Below are positions 1 to 8,232 of a DNA stretch of 10,252 bases, one piece after another. The stretch is taken from positions 4,567 to 14,818 of the forward strand of contig FLMG01002940.1 in NCBI GenBank assembly GCA_900088475.1, written 5' to 3'. Numbering within the stretch: position 1 is the first letter of the stretch; every line of letters begins with the position of its first letter. Source of the DNA: Hyphochytrium catenoides. Taxonomy: Eukaryota; Sar; Hyphochytriomycetes; Hyphochytriales; Hyphochytriaceae. The notes under the pieces were generated by a model, which did no database searches, was not told the DNA's origin, and saw nothing but the letters and a program-made list of their open reading frames with translations. A program made the translations under genes and the position numbers.

Positions 1-1151
1 CTACTTTATATATATATATAAATAAATAGCTCACTGTCTCCTTTGCTCACCGTTCACCTTTTCCTTCTCATCAGCGAGCAGGAGGTTCATGGTCCGATGG
101 ATAACATGAAACTCTAGACTTACTAACTGTTCGGAGCGTGGGCACGCTGCAAGCGATTGCATCATCTTCCTGTCAGCTTTCTGACTGCTCTACGGTCATC
201 ATCATCTTCCGCACCCCCAGCAGTAGTTGCTTGAGTTAGAAGCCAGCTCAAACATATCTACTTCTTCTTGCTGCCTTAGGATGACGGGCCGGTATTCAGT
301 CTTCAGCTTATCCTTCTCCAATCCGCCCTGTCATTATGTCATAGCCTGGTTCGGATAGGGTGAGCTCTGAGTTTACTTTCTACTTTCGTCACTCCCCGTC
401 ACACCCAGGACGGTAGGAAAGAAGAAGGCTAACTAAGAGTTGCCAACGAGGAAACGGGGACAGCGCAACAAGAAGCGCTGATAGCGGGTCTCTTGGTGGG
501 AGGTAACATCATTCGACAGCCATAGTGAGATAGACAAGGAAGGATAAATGTCTCCTCAACGGATCACTGGCGCTCTCCACCACCTGATGAGAGCAATAAG
601 CAGCCTACCTCCTTGACAAAGAAGGAGCTTGCAACCAAAGCAGAAGCCAGAATAGTCTGTGTGGACCATCAAACAATGTGGCCGCCTGCGGGCCGCTTAC
701 TCGGTAGCTAGATTTCTGAGCTTGTTGATTAGCGTTAGAGCAAAGCGTGAGGCTGATACTATGAAACAGACCAGCTACTGCTGTAAGCAGATATCTCAGT
801 CTCGATCTCATCTCTCTTTCTCTTTTCTCCGCCGTCTATACTACGGCTGCCATCATAGCCTTTACTAAGCCACTGTCCTCCGATGTCAAGATTATGCTTC
901 CCTAGTGATTAGCAGCATCAGCGGTCAAATAGAGAGTGGGAGCCAGAGGAGGAGGTAGCAGAGGTAAGGTGGATGAGGTGGTTTTTTTTTAATCTTAGTG
1001 GTCAGCCGTGAGGTAGCTCAAGGTAAGATGATACTCAGTACATAATAGATAAACATAGCGTCAGCGGGACTGCCAGGGAGAGGTCTTTTGCATCAACATA
1101 AAGCGTTGCAGCCTGCTCTTCAGGTTCTCCTTGCGATCTTCGACATCCTCG
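1..1151. other. Intergenic region, no supportable gene
   Basis: This stretch lies downstream of the GH76 gene. The longest open frames are about 68-69 codons on either strand (659-868 plus, 605-811 minus). They overlap each other, resemble no known family and are what chance gives at this base composition. A TA microsatellite sits at the left end and a run of nine T at 982-990. A TACTAAC motif near 119-125 resembles a branch point, but I could not connect it to convincing exons on either side. I see no RNA gene, although a tRNA or ncRNA search could not be run. Confidence 0.6.
7..20. repeat. (TA)7 microsatellite
   Basis: Seven uninterrupted TA dinucleotides are followed by an AT-rich aataaata stretch. 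This is a simple sequence repeat at the window edge with no associated gene. Confidence 0.9.
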
Positions 1152-1157
1152 TTTATT
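1152..1157 (-). terminator. Candidate poly(A) signal of the crystallin-GH76 gene
   Basis: A canonical AATAAA hexamer on the minus strand (tttatt on plus) begins 15 nt beyond the TAA stop codon of the GH76 exon. Position and orientation suit a eukaryotic cleavage/polyadenylation signal and support this being the true 3' end of the gene. It is very close to the stop, so the 3' UTR would be short. Confidence 0.5.
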
Positions 1158-1171
1158 GAGGGTGCTGGTGT

Positions 1172-2837
1172 TTACTGCCGCTTGCGGGCAAAGTGATTGT
1201 TTGCTACTCCAAAGTTGACGCGATACGTTGCCAGCATGAGGTCAAGGACAGGAATGACGTAGTCGCTTTGGTACGGCTGAGGATTGCGCTGCCTGAGGCC
1301 TGCCCAGTGCCAGCGGAAGCGCCAACGATCGTTGCTGGCCGTTCTTATCGCTCTGTCAGTGGTCTTTGTGAGGTAGCCTCGTATGAGTTTCTTCATGTTC
1401 TGCACTGGCGTCGCGTCATGGAGGTAGCTCAGGCCCCGTACATAAGGCCCCCGGAAGGCAATAGCATCCACTCCTCCTAGACAGCTTGCATCAGACTCGC
1501 ACATTCTCTCGAACACAGCTCCGTCCTCTTGGAACCAGTTCATGGATTTGAGTGCCACCAGCTGGGCTCTGGCCAGAACGCTCTTGTCTCTGCTGTGTTT
1601 GTACAGCAGAGAGGCACCAGCCACGAAGACGCCCTGATTGTAAGTCCATGCACCTCCTCGAGCCTTGCAGTTCTCGTCCAGTCCATCCTCGAAGAGCCCC
1701 GTCTGTCGGTTATACGTTTTCTCAACCAGCCAGTTGTACTGCTTCACCGCTTCCGTCCAATACTTGTCAAGCTTAGTCAGATCGTACAGGGCTATGGAGA
1801 GGAAGAAGAAGAGGGAATTGGTGATAGTGTTCTTCGTGCGCTCGCCATCTTTCCAGACGACACCTTCCGTGCCGCACACATTGGCCCTGCCCACCTCCTT
1901 ATCAATGGTGTTCCACACCGCTTCCGCTGACGCCAGCCAAACGGGATCATCCTTATAGACTCGCGCTGCCTCCACAGCAAACCATCCCCACCAGAGTTGG
2001 TCGTCATTGAACACGTTGGATGTTGGACGGTAGTTGCTGTTGATTCCTAGGCCCCCATCTCGCGCCCTAGTCAGGAGCGCTCTGTATTTCTGTTCTCCAA
2101 AGTAAGCGTCCCTGAGGACCATGGAGGTGTAGCCGACAGCACTGACCCACCAGTGGATGCCGCCGCTCATGGCTCCGCTGTGTGTGGGGTACAGATCTTG
2201 ACTTGCTCTCTCAAATATTGAATCGACTGCCTTACGAAAGGAGCGTCTGTCGGTCAATCGCACCCTGTTCCGCGTGTTTCTTCCCGCCTCGTTGGCTGCC
2301 ATGTGGAACCAGTAGCTTTGTTAGCCTTAAACTTGAAGAATACTCAGGTGGCCAAGGTTCGAGCGAGAGGTGTACCTGGAAGAATGGTTATTCCGGAGAT
2401 TTTGTCGTTCCAACTATCTCCGACCCAGTTCGTGCTGCCGATGAAGTCACTCACTTCATCGTCGTCCATGGGGCCGTCCGCAGAAACACGCAGTACGTAG
2501 CCACGCGCTAGCTTTATAGACGAGACTTTATCATTGAAGTTACTTGGCAGATTGAAGAACCCTTGCTCGTAGAAGCAAATCGACTCTCCCCTGTAAGCAA
2601 GCAGGAGGATGGATGCAAGAGGTTAGGGCTTGTTTGGAGCTTGATTTCTACCCATGAAGACGATACGGACAAAAGGAGAAGAATACACGCAGCTTTCTTT
2701 CTTGTCCTTACTCACCTAAAATCATGTCCTGTGTAGAGGCAGGCAAGCGGTGATTTGCCTTCTACCGCTCTGCCTCCAAACAAGAGAAGCAAAGTCGTTC
2801 CCGCCAGGAACATGCCACTGATGTCTAGTTTAGTCAT
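1172..2837 (-). CDS. Secreted beta/gamma-crystallin + GH76 glycoside hydrolase, three exons
   Basis: Spliced minus-strand gene: exon 1 is 2837-2716, exon 2 is 2590-2376, exon 3 is 2295-1172 (1461 nt, 486 residues plus TAA). The ATG at 2837 is the first after an in-frame upstream TGA and has A at -3. Residues about 8-26 form a hydrophobic signal peptide (core MFLAGTTLLLLFGG). Residues about 32-112 form a beta/gamma-crystallin domain: two Greek-key halves, each ending in the family's calcium-site-type motif, N60-D-K-V-S-S and N102-D-K-I-S-G. Residues about 120-475 are a GH76 domain with the Asp-Asp pair D210-D211 (in NDDQLWWGW), the pair reported as catalytic in bacterial GH76 alpha-1,6-mannanases, then KNTITN (267-272), EDGL, WTYNQG (329-334) and the FRGPYVRGL region. 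There is no hydrophobic C-terminal tail, so unlike fungal Dfg5/Dcw1 relatives it is probably not GPI-anchored. The likely role is binding and endo-hydrolysis or transglycosylation of mannan outside the cell. The GH76 call is firm and the splice model very likely; substrate and calcium binding are inferred. Confidence 0.88.
2296..2375 (-). other. Intron 2 of the crystallin-GH76 gene (phase 1)
   Basis: The 80-bp intron begins GTACACC and ends ACATGGCAG, with GGCTAAC placing a candidate branch A at 2321, 25 nt from the acceptor. Unspliced, exon 2 would stop at an in-frame TGA within this intron. Spliced, codon CCA is followed by G|CC (Ala113) and the frame enters the GH76 domain two codons after the ATG at 2302. 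That ATG lies inside the intron and is therefore probably not a real start. The donor GTACAC is weaker than that of intron 1. Confidence 0.8.
2591..2715 (-). other. Intron 1 of the crystallin-GH76 gene (phase 2)
   Basis: The 125-bp intron begins GTGAGTAAGG and ends TTGCTTACAG. A CCCTAAC branch-point-like motif has its candidate branch A at 2623, 32 nt from the acceptor. Reading through it gives an immediate in-frame TGA, so splicing is needed. The join splits an Arg codon (AG|G) and restores a continuous beta/gamma-crystallin strand, ...YTGHDF-RGESICFYE.... Confidence 0.88.
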
Positions 2838-3259
2838 TGTCCGTCCGGCTTCTGGCTGTTGATGGCTGGAGGTGGCTTGCAACAGTCTCCCGCTAGTAGA
2901 ATGTGGTTGGTTCCTACTAATCAGGATGTCTCCTCAAGTCCCTGCGCGGCAGGGTAGTAGGGGACACGACTGCTAGGCAAACTTGCCCTCGTTGATGAAG
3001 TGGGAGAAATTTGCATAGTGAAGAGAGAAGCTTTGCGGGTCAGGGTCAAGGACGTGTCCCTTGAGCCTTCTGCGAAGACAGCAAGACAAAAGGAGAAGCT
3101 GGAAGAGAAGTGTGGCGCTGTAACTCACACAGGTGGTGCCTGCGGAATGGGAGGATAGAGGATGGTAGTAGGGATTGCTATGATGCTATGAAGCGGGCGG
3201 GATCCTTCCCCTAGAGAGCACTTGCTTGCTCTAAACTTTACCTCTGTAGCCTCCGGTCT

Positions 3260-3341
3260 GCAAAGCGGACGCTAGCTGGCTGCCCTGCATCAGAAATGAC
3301 AGAGCTGACAGCAAAGCGGAGGCTAACTGCTGCCTTGCATC
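3260..3341 (+). repeat. Imperfect direct repeat, about 31 bp, two copies
   Basis: Copies at 3260-3291 and 3311-3341 both begin gcaaagcgga and end ctgcatc or ttgcatc. They differ by about three substitutions and one deleted base across 32 positions. The spacing is 51 bp. The origin may be a small local duplication; no function is apparent. Confidence 0.65.
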
Positions 3342-3775
3342 TCGGCTACTACTATGCACACTGGCTCGATAGACAGCTACCATGTACTATGTGCCATACA
3401 CCACTTCGATGGCTATTAGTTCTGGGTACTGTCCTCCCTAGATGTCCTGTTGGACGAACATTATTGTCCGCTTCAAAGAAAAAATAGCTGGAAGTGGCGT
3501 GCAGAGCGGTATACGGACGCTTCTTTATTTCTTCAGCCACTGCTCCTTCATGTCACTTCTGTTATTATCCACTTCTTAGGCTTCAAGCGCTCTGACCATC
3601 GCCACAGGAGGAGCCAAAATACACTCTTAGGATTGAGACCTTTCAACCTCTTGGGCCAAGGACACGTCTTGGCGTACTCTTCCTCAGTAGCTTATCAGCT
3701 TAGCCCCTGCCGGTAGTTCTATCATTTCGCTAGCATTGGAGTCTAACTAAGTGAAGTCGTTCTACGACGGCCACG

Positions 3776-3801
3776 GTAGCAAATATTTTCATATTTGTTA
3801 C
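3776..3801 (+). other. Hairpin: 11-bp stem, 4-nt loop
   Basis: Arms gtagcaaatat (3776-3786) and atatttgttac (3791-3801) flank a tttc loop. On the plus-strand RNA all eleven positions pair, one as G-U. There is no T-run directly after it and no adjacent gene, so it is recorded as a structure without assigned function. Confidence 0.5.
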
Positions 3802-4007
3802 TGTTCCACGGTCCAGGCTCGTGGTCTTTGCAGAGGAAGTCACATAAATTTTAGAGGAAGAGTGGTGCTACGCCTTCTTCCCTAGCCATGATCACAGGGC
3901 CACACGCCCGAGCCAATTATCTTGTACAGGCAGGTCCGGCTCTTCAAAGAGGCGATGGTCAGCTTCGCCAACACTCCAAAACCCCTTCTCTCGGCCAAGC
4001 ACGACCA

Positions 4008-4031
4008 GCACACGAGCACACGAGCACACGA
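4008..4031 (+). repeat. 8-bp tandem repeat, three copies
   Basis: The unit gcacacga is repeated three times without change. Eight is not a multiple of three, so any reading frame through it changes phase at each copy. This argues against the overlapping 172-codon open frame being a conserved coding sequence. Confidence 0.85.
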
Positions 4032-4630
4032 TGAGCAGCAATACAGATGTAGGTCTAGACTAATCCTCAACGGGAATCGAGACAGACAGAGAGCAGTCTC
4101 TGCTCTTTGTACCGCGCTACCAGCCATCCTAGCGACACAGACAGCAAAGAAAAGCCGTCCAGAATCGTGGCCTCGAGAGGTTTTCCATGGGCTAAGAAGC
4201 GTGGATGCGACTTCTTCTGCATTATTGTTGCATTTCAGCATATCTTATGGAATGGGGTTAACGCGCAGCGGGTCCGACCCAGCGAACAGCACCTGCCAGC
4301 AGGTGACCGAGCAAGCCCAGCGTATCGCATCTAGTTTTAGATATAAAGATAGACGACTTGTTATAGTTCTAGTTCTAGAGAGCATCTCCACCGTCGAGCT
4401 CTCAACGCTATACACTGTGCCCGCCGCTGACCAAATTTAATGGCTCGAGCAGCTATCGTTAAGCCATTTTCCCGGAAGCCGGAAGCAATACTTCTCAGAG
4501 ACGATATCTGTCTCATTGCTCCGCCAGGTTAAGGAACAATGCATTGTGGGAGGGACCTAGGATCGCCTTCGAGGGGCAAACTGACAGAGAGGAAGAGAGC
4601 CAGAGTGCAGCTGGTCTAATAGGAAATTTG

Positions 4631-4740
4631 GGGCCCGTGTAAAGAGAGAGAAAGAGAGGCAGCCAAAGAGGTAAAACATAAGAAAGAAGAAAGAGAGAGA
4701 GAGAGAAAGACAGAGAGAAAGACAGAGAGAGACCCGAGAG
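4631..4740 (+). repeat. Near-homopurine GA-rich tract
   Basis: The plus strand is dominated by (AG)n and AAAG blocks, purest at 4681-4731, including two adjacent copies of agagagaaagac. Open frames here translate to Ser/Leu/Phe low-complexity peptides on the minus strand and are not genes. The tract could adopt triplex-type structure, which is inference from composition. Confidence 0.85.
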
Positions 4741-4974
4741 CTTACTTGCCTGGCGCCAAGTTCGAGCACGGTCCCTTGTGGAGGTCGGCATGGTCGTGGT
4801 TGTGGCCTCCTGCAGTGCATTTCGGCAGTCACAAGCTGTTTGTTGTCAGGACGGCAGTGCTTGCAGTAGATGTGCCGCTCGTCTTGCACTGCAGTTTCTA
4901 GTTAGGGTCACACCGCACGATCGAGGATAAGGGAGAAGGGTGACAGGGCGTTGACACAATGTCCAATTGTTGGC

Positions 4975-5070
4975 TAGTAGTCTCTTCCTCAGTTTCTCCC
5001 GCTCTTTCATTTCTCATATTCTTCACTCTCTCTCTCCCTCACTCTAACATCTCTTCATTTCTCTGTCCGA

Positions 5071-5104
<34 letters not shown>

Positions 5105-5280
5105 TCTTTCTCTCTCTTTCTCTTTCTCTGTTTCTGCCTCTCTCTCTCTCTTGCCTTACCTGACCTCTGTATAGTTCTCTCTAACTCTGTGTCTCTCCCA
5201 TCAACGTCTCTTTGTCCTCTCGTTTTCCTCTACCTCTCCTCTGTTTCCTCGATCAATCTCCTTCTGTGCTCTCTCCTCCC
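4975..5280 (+). repeat. Pyrimidine-rich CT tract
   Basis: From 4981 to 5160 about 87% of plus-strand bases are C or T by hand count, mainly (TC)n with TTTC and TGTC variants. A weaker CT bias continues to about 5280. The open frame 4959-5174 through it is Ser/Leu/Phe low complexity and not a credible gene. The tract is roughly complementary to the purine tract at 4631-4740. Confidence 0.85.
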
Positions 5281-5583
5281 TCTCCTCATGACCTGTGGCC
5301 AGCTTCTTTATTTGTGTCCTGTGCATACAGCATGAGCAGAGACACAATCGTCTGACTTAACTTTTCTCACTTCCGCGGCGGCCTTTGCCCGTCTCTCTGG
5401 ATGTAGTTGTTCCTCGTCTCTTTGTTAGAAAGGTACGACTCTCCTCGCTATCTTACCTGGAGAGTCACCTCATCTCGAGCCAATCTCGGTGCTATGCTAT
5501 TATGAAGACGTAGAGTTGCAGAGGAATAGAGCACTATCAAGGGAGAATCTTGAGAGAAGTTTGCTCATCTACTTTGTCGATCT
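5281..5583. other. Intergenic stretch, nothing recognised
   Basis: Mixed-composition sequence between the CT tract and the candidate poly(A) signal of the Spondin_N gene. No open frame of note, repeat or RNA gene was seen. Confidence 0.5.
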
Positions 5584-5589
5584 TTTATT
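5584..5589 (-). terminator. Candidate poly(A) signal of the Spondin_N gene
   Basis: An AATAAA hexamer on the minus strand (tttatt on plus) lies about 165 nt beyond the TGA at 5755-5757. It is the nearest such hexamer that I found downstream of the gene. The distance is reasonable for a 3' UTR, but there is no independent evidence of use. Confidence 0.35.
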
Positions 5590-5754
5590 CAGAGTTATTT
5601 TCTTCTACCTCCTGAGACGTTGCTTTCTGCTCTAATAAATGACATGGATGGACATAGAGAAGGACGTGGACGGCAACTGGGACACTGCTTTTCAACCTCT
5701 CCCTTGTCTCTCTGAGAAATGGCTCACCCTCGCCAGCATGTTGATGCCAGTCAA

Positions 5755-7389
5755 TCAGTCACTGCCAAACTCTAAGACTAGATCACTCACGGGGTCGGAG
5801 AAAGTAAAGCGCTGGTCAAGAGGAAGACCGTCCACTCCCAGATCGGCAGCTGCCAGCTGCTTTCCAACATTCACACCTTTGACCCCAGCGTGAGGCGTCG
5901 CCACGACACCCTCACCATTGCCAGAGCGCACATTGCCGGAGTCTGGTGGACAGGCTGGGCCAGGAATACTGCTGCAGAGCTCATTGTTCTCTTCACTGCC
6001 AGCGTCAAATGACTGACCTTGTGCTGTTATCTGCTGCTTCTGCTGAATAGTACTCAATGAGATCTGCAGTCCATTCAGGCCCGCATAAGCATCGTTAGTG
6101 TTGATGAGCATGCCTGCGTAAGAGAAGAGAATGCCTTCTGAAGGTAGTTGTGCAGGCAGCTGCATGACCAACGAGGTGGTGTTACTGGGCAGGACTGGCT
6201 CGGAGGACATCGTCATTGAGAGGACTCCTGGTGCGGTCTCGATGGCCTTGCCCAAAGGTTCAGGATTTCCGGTCTCGGCGAGGATGGCCATCCCGTCGCT
6301 GGACGGCTGTCCTACGGTGAAGAGCTGGAATTGCGGGGTATGCAGGACAAAGAGAGAGGGTGAAAGAGGTTGCTGATTGGCCGTGTTGGTCAGAGTTATG
6401 CGCATCATAGTGGGCTGACCCGCCGCCGCCGAAGGACATTCTACCATGGTTCCCATCGCGTTCGTTTTTCCCCGAAGTTGCTTGGCCTTCTTGCCCGACT
6501 TTTTAGCAGGGGTGACGCTAGGTTTGGCGCCAGTGGCACCAGCACCCGCACCCATTCCTGCTGCCGGGCTTTCAATGAGCTCCAGGGTAACCTCACTTAC
6601 GGGGTCGGAGAAGGTAAACCGCTGATCGAGAGGGAGACCGTCCACTCCCAGATCGGCAGCTGCCAGCTGCTTTCCAACATTCACACCTTTGACGCCAGCG
6701 TGAGGCGTTGCCACGACACCCTCACCATTGCCAGAGCGTACATTGCCAGAGTCTGGTGGACAGGCTGGGCCAGGGATACTGCTGCAGAGCTCATTGTTCT
6801 CTTCACTCCCAGCGTCAAAGGATTCGCCTTGCGCTACCAGCTGCTGTTTCTGCAGAAGAGCTTGCATTGAGATGGGAAAGGCACAAACACCAGCATACCC
6901 ATCGTTGGTGTTGATGAGCATGCCAGCGAAAGAGAAGAGTAGTCCATCGGACGGTAACTCGGCTGGAAACTGCATGACTACAGAGGACGTATTGCCGGGA
7001 AAGACTGGCTCCGAGGAGAGTGTCATAGCCAAGATTCCTGGCTTACTCTGGATGGCGTTGGCTAAGGGCTGAGGGTTACCTGTTTCGGCCAAAATGGCCA
7101 TTCCATCGCTGGAAGGCTGTCCGACAGTGAACAGCTGAAAGTCTTGAGTGTGCAAGACGAAGAGAGATGGTGAGAGAGGCTGCTGGTTGGCGGTGTTCTT
7201 GAAGGTCAAACGCAAGGCCTTGCCATTGTTGATGGACTGAAGCCTCCGACCGTCAATTATGGGCTTGACTGATAAAGAAGAAGCCGTAGTTGTTGATGAG
7301 AGAAAGAGCATTGCCGCTACCAAGAGGACTGCAAACTTGAGGATCATTTTAGCAGAGAGACGAGGTTTTGTTGAGCTTCGTTGCATCAT
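5755..7389 (-). CDS. Secreted protein with two tandem Spondin_N domains
   Basis: Intronless 544-residue frame. A signal peptide has its hydrophobic core at about residues 19-30 (FAVLLVAAMLFL). The first Met pair (7389) leaves a 14-residue basic extension; Met15 (7347), with AAA before the ATG, would give a more compact signal peptide and is a plausible alternative start. Domain 1 spans about residues 58-270 and domain 2 about 328-541. They are offset by exactly 270 residues and joined by a Gly/Ala- and Lys-rich linker (about 275-325). Each has Spondin_N hallmarks: a TNxANQQPLSPSLFVLHT strand, GQPSSDGMAILAE, an INTND.YAG loop, FDAGSEENNELCSSIPGPAC with two closely spaced Cys, and GEGVVATPHAGVKGV. 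N-linked sequons are kept at N133 and N403. Spondin_N is known from F-spondin-type matrix proteins and from many bacterial secreted proteins. An extracellular or adhesive role is likely but the ligand is unknown. No thrombospondin repeats or membrane anchor are present. Confidence 0.88.
   Translation of the reverse strand: MMQRSSTKPRLSAKMILKFAVLLVAAMLFLSSTTTASSLSVKPIIDGRRLQSINNGKALRLTFKNTANQQPLSPSLFVLHTQDFQLFTVGQPSSDGMAILAETGNPQPLANAIQSKPGILAMTLSSEPVFPGNTSSVVMQFPAELPSDGLLFSFAGMLINTNDGYAGVCAFPISMQALLQKQQLVAQGESFDAGSEENNELCSSIPGPACPPDSGNVRSGNGEGVVATPHAGVKGVNVGKQLAAADLGVDGLPLDQRFTFSDPVSEVTLELIESPAAGMGAGAGATGAKPSVTPAKKSGKKAKQLRGKTNAMGTMVECPSAAAGQPTMMRITLTNTANQQPLSPSLFVLHTPQFQLFTVGQPSSDGMAILAETGNPEPLGKAIETAPGVLSMTMSSEPVLPSNTTSLVMQLPAQLPSEGILFSYAGMLINTNDAYAGLNGLQISLSTIQQKQQITAQGQSFDAGSEENNELCSSIPGPACPPDSGNVRSGNGEGVVATPHAGVKGVNVGKQLAAADLGVDGLPLDQRFTFSDPVSDLVLEFGSD
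5785..6402 (-). repeat. 810-bp-period coding duplication, copy 2 (C-terminal Spondin_N)
   Basis: This copy encodes residues about 330-535 and aligns without gaps to 6595-7212 at an offset of exactly 810 bp. The sub-block 5785-6009 is 213/225 identical to 6595-6819. The remainder is clearly more diverged. Confidence 0.92.
6595..7212 (-). repeat. 810-bp-period coding duplication, copy 1 (N-terminal Spondin_N)
   Basis: This copy encodes residues about 60-265. Its last 75 residues (191-265) are identical to 461-535 of copy 2, while its first 130 residues match at only about 93 of 130 positions by hand count. Confidence 0.92.
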
Positions 7390-8232
7390 CTTGGAAGGGA
7401 GTGAGGAGTGGCCCGTAGTCAGCAGAGACTGAAAGAACGTTAAACAAGGTTTTCTAAGAGCCCCGTTACGTTGATTATTGATGTCAGGTCAATCTAGCTG
7501 TAGATGTTGTTTGAGCTTTGATGTTGGCTGGGCAAGGGAAGTTGCAGAATGATGGAAGCAATCATCAACAGACCCATGACACAATCGTCTGAGACTCCAA
7601 CAGCTCTCATCTGAGGCCCCAGTCAATAGTAGTATCCTTCTAGGACATAAGTAGGTCCTATTGATAGGAGCGACAGGCATGATGAGACCTTGCGCCGAAG
7701 TCAGATCTCAGAGTTATCGAAGAAGAAGCGAGGGGAAGATAGGAGCCCTATTATTGATTTTAAGTCGATGATGAAGCATCTAGGCTATCGGTTGAGCAGC
7801 ATATTACGATCCTTCATCTTTCATCTCGACCGATCACGCTTGGGCTGGTGATGGTGGTGGGCGCTGAAAGTGTCCGGAGAGGTTAGTTTAGGGTGCGGCA
7901 ACACCACGGTAGAAAGACGAGGCTGCCAGTGATGAAGGAGAAGACAGACAATCGCAGGAGAGGGGGACGAGGATAGGAAAGGTGCAAATTGGGGTCGAAG
8001 AGACACGGCGGAGGGAGTCAATGCAGAGAGCAGACTGCATGTTGGCTACATGGAATATGTCAGCCAAGTAACCCAGAGATTCTTCTTCCCCCAATAGTTG
8101 ACTTCTCCAGCAATTGCCTATCTCGAGGAGTGTGCTCTTATATGCAGGGACAAACATCCACCGCTGCGATCTTTAGGTGCACTTCTGGTCTGCCCTCGGG
8201 TTAAGGTCGTGTTAGGATCGTGCAATCACTGG
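7390..8232. other. Upstream region of the Spondin_N gene, no supportable gene
   Basis: This should hold the promoter and 5' UTR of the Spondin_N gene. The roughly 25 nt before its first ATG are CT-rich on the coding strand. A 63-codon frame (7489-7680 minus) lies just upstream and could act as an upstream ORF, but resembles nothing known. An 89-codon minus frame at 7888-8157 has a plausible amino acid composition but no recognisable domain, and other frames overlap it. No clear TATA box was seen. Confidence 0.5.

Larger units (their letters stand above)
2838..4630. other. Intergenic region upstream of the crystallin-GH76 gene
   Basis: This should contain the minus-strand promoter and 5' UTR of the crystallin-GH76 gene, but I see no clear TATA or CAAT element at a sensible distance. 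Open frames exist at 3296-3487, 3450-3716 and 3922-4440 on plus and 3882-4241 on minus. They overlap one another, show no domain or signal peptide, and the longest (172 codons) runs through an 8-bp tandem repeat. I treat them as chance. Short repeats in the region are listed separately. Confidence 0.55.

Noticed and set aside
119-176. TACTAAC followed by a CAG acceptor, suggesting an intron end
   Set aside because: No donor or coding exon could be matched on either side, and the downstream sequence has no sustained frame.
1193-1958. Plus-strand open frames opposite the GH76 exon
   Set aside because: They are antisense shadows of a clearly conserved coding exon.
2300-2302. ATG at 2302 as the start of the GH76 gene
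   Set aside because: It lies inside the likely intron 2, would give an enzyme with no signal peptide, and would ignore the in-phase upstream crystallin and signal-peptide exons.
3922-4440. 172-codon plus-strand open frame
   Set aside because: It has no recognisable domain, signal peptide or low-complexity logic. It crosses an 8-bp tandem repeat that would shift its frame with copy number and is overlapped by a 119-codon minus frame. At this composition one such frame per 10 kb is not surprising.
4513-5174. Ser/Leu/Phe-rich frames over the GA and CT tracts
   Set aside because: Their composition is dictated by the dinucleotide repeats, with no domain or conserved pattern.
6131-7072. Plus-strand open frames opposite the Spondin_N gene
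   Set aside because: They are antisense to two conserved domains, and the 166-codon frame simply mirrors them. The third-position-only differences between the duplicate blocks fit the minus-strand frame.
7888-8157. 89-codon minus frame upstream of the Spondin_N gene
   Set aside because: No domain or start context of note, and it overlaps plus-strand frames of similar length. It cannot be distinguished from chance.
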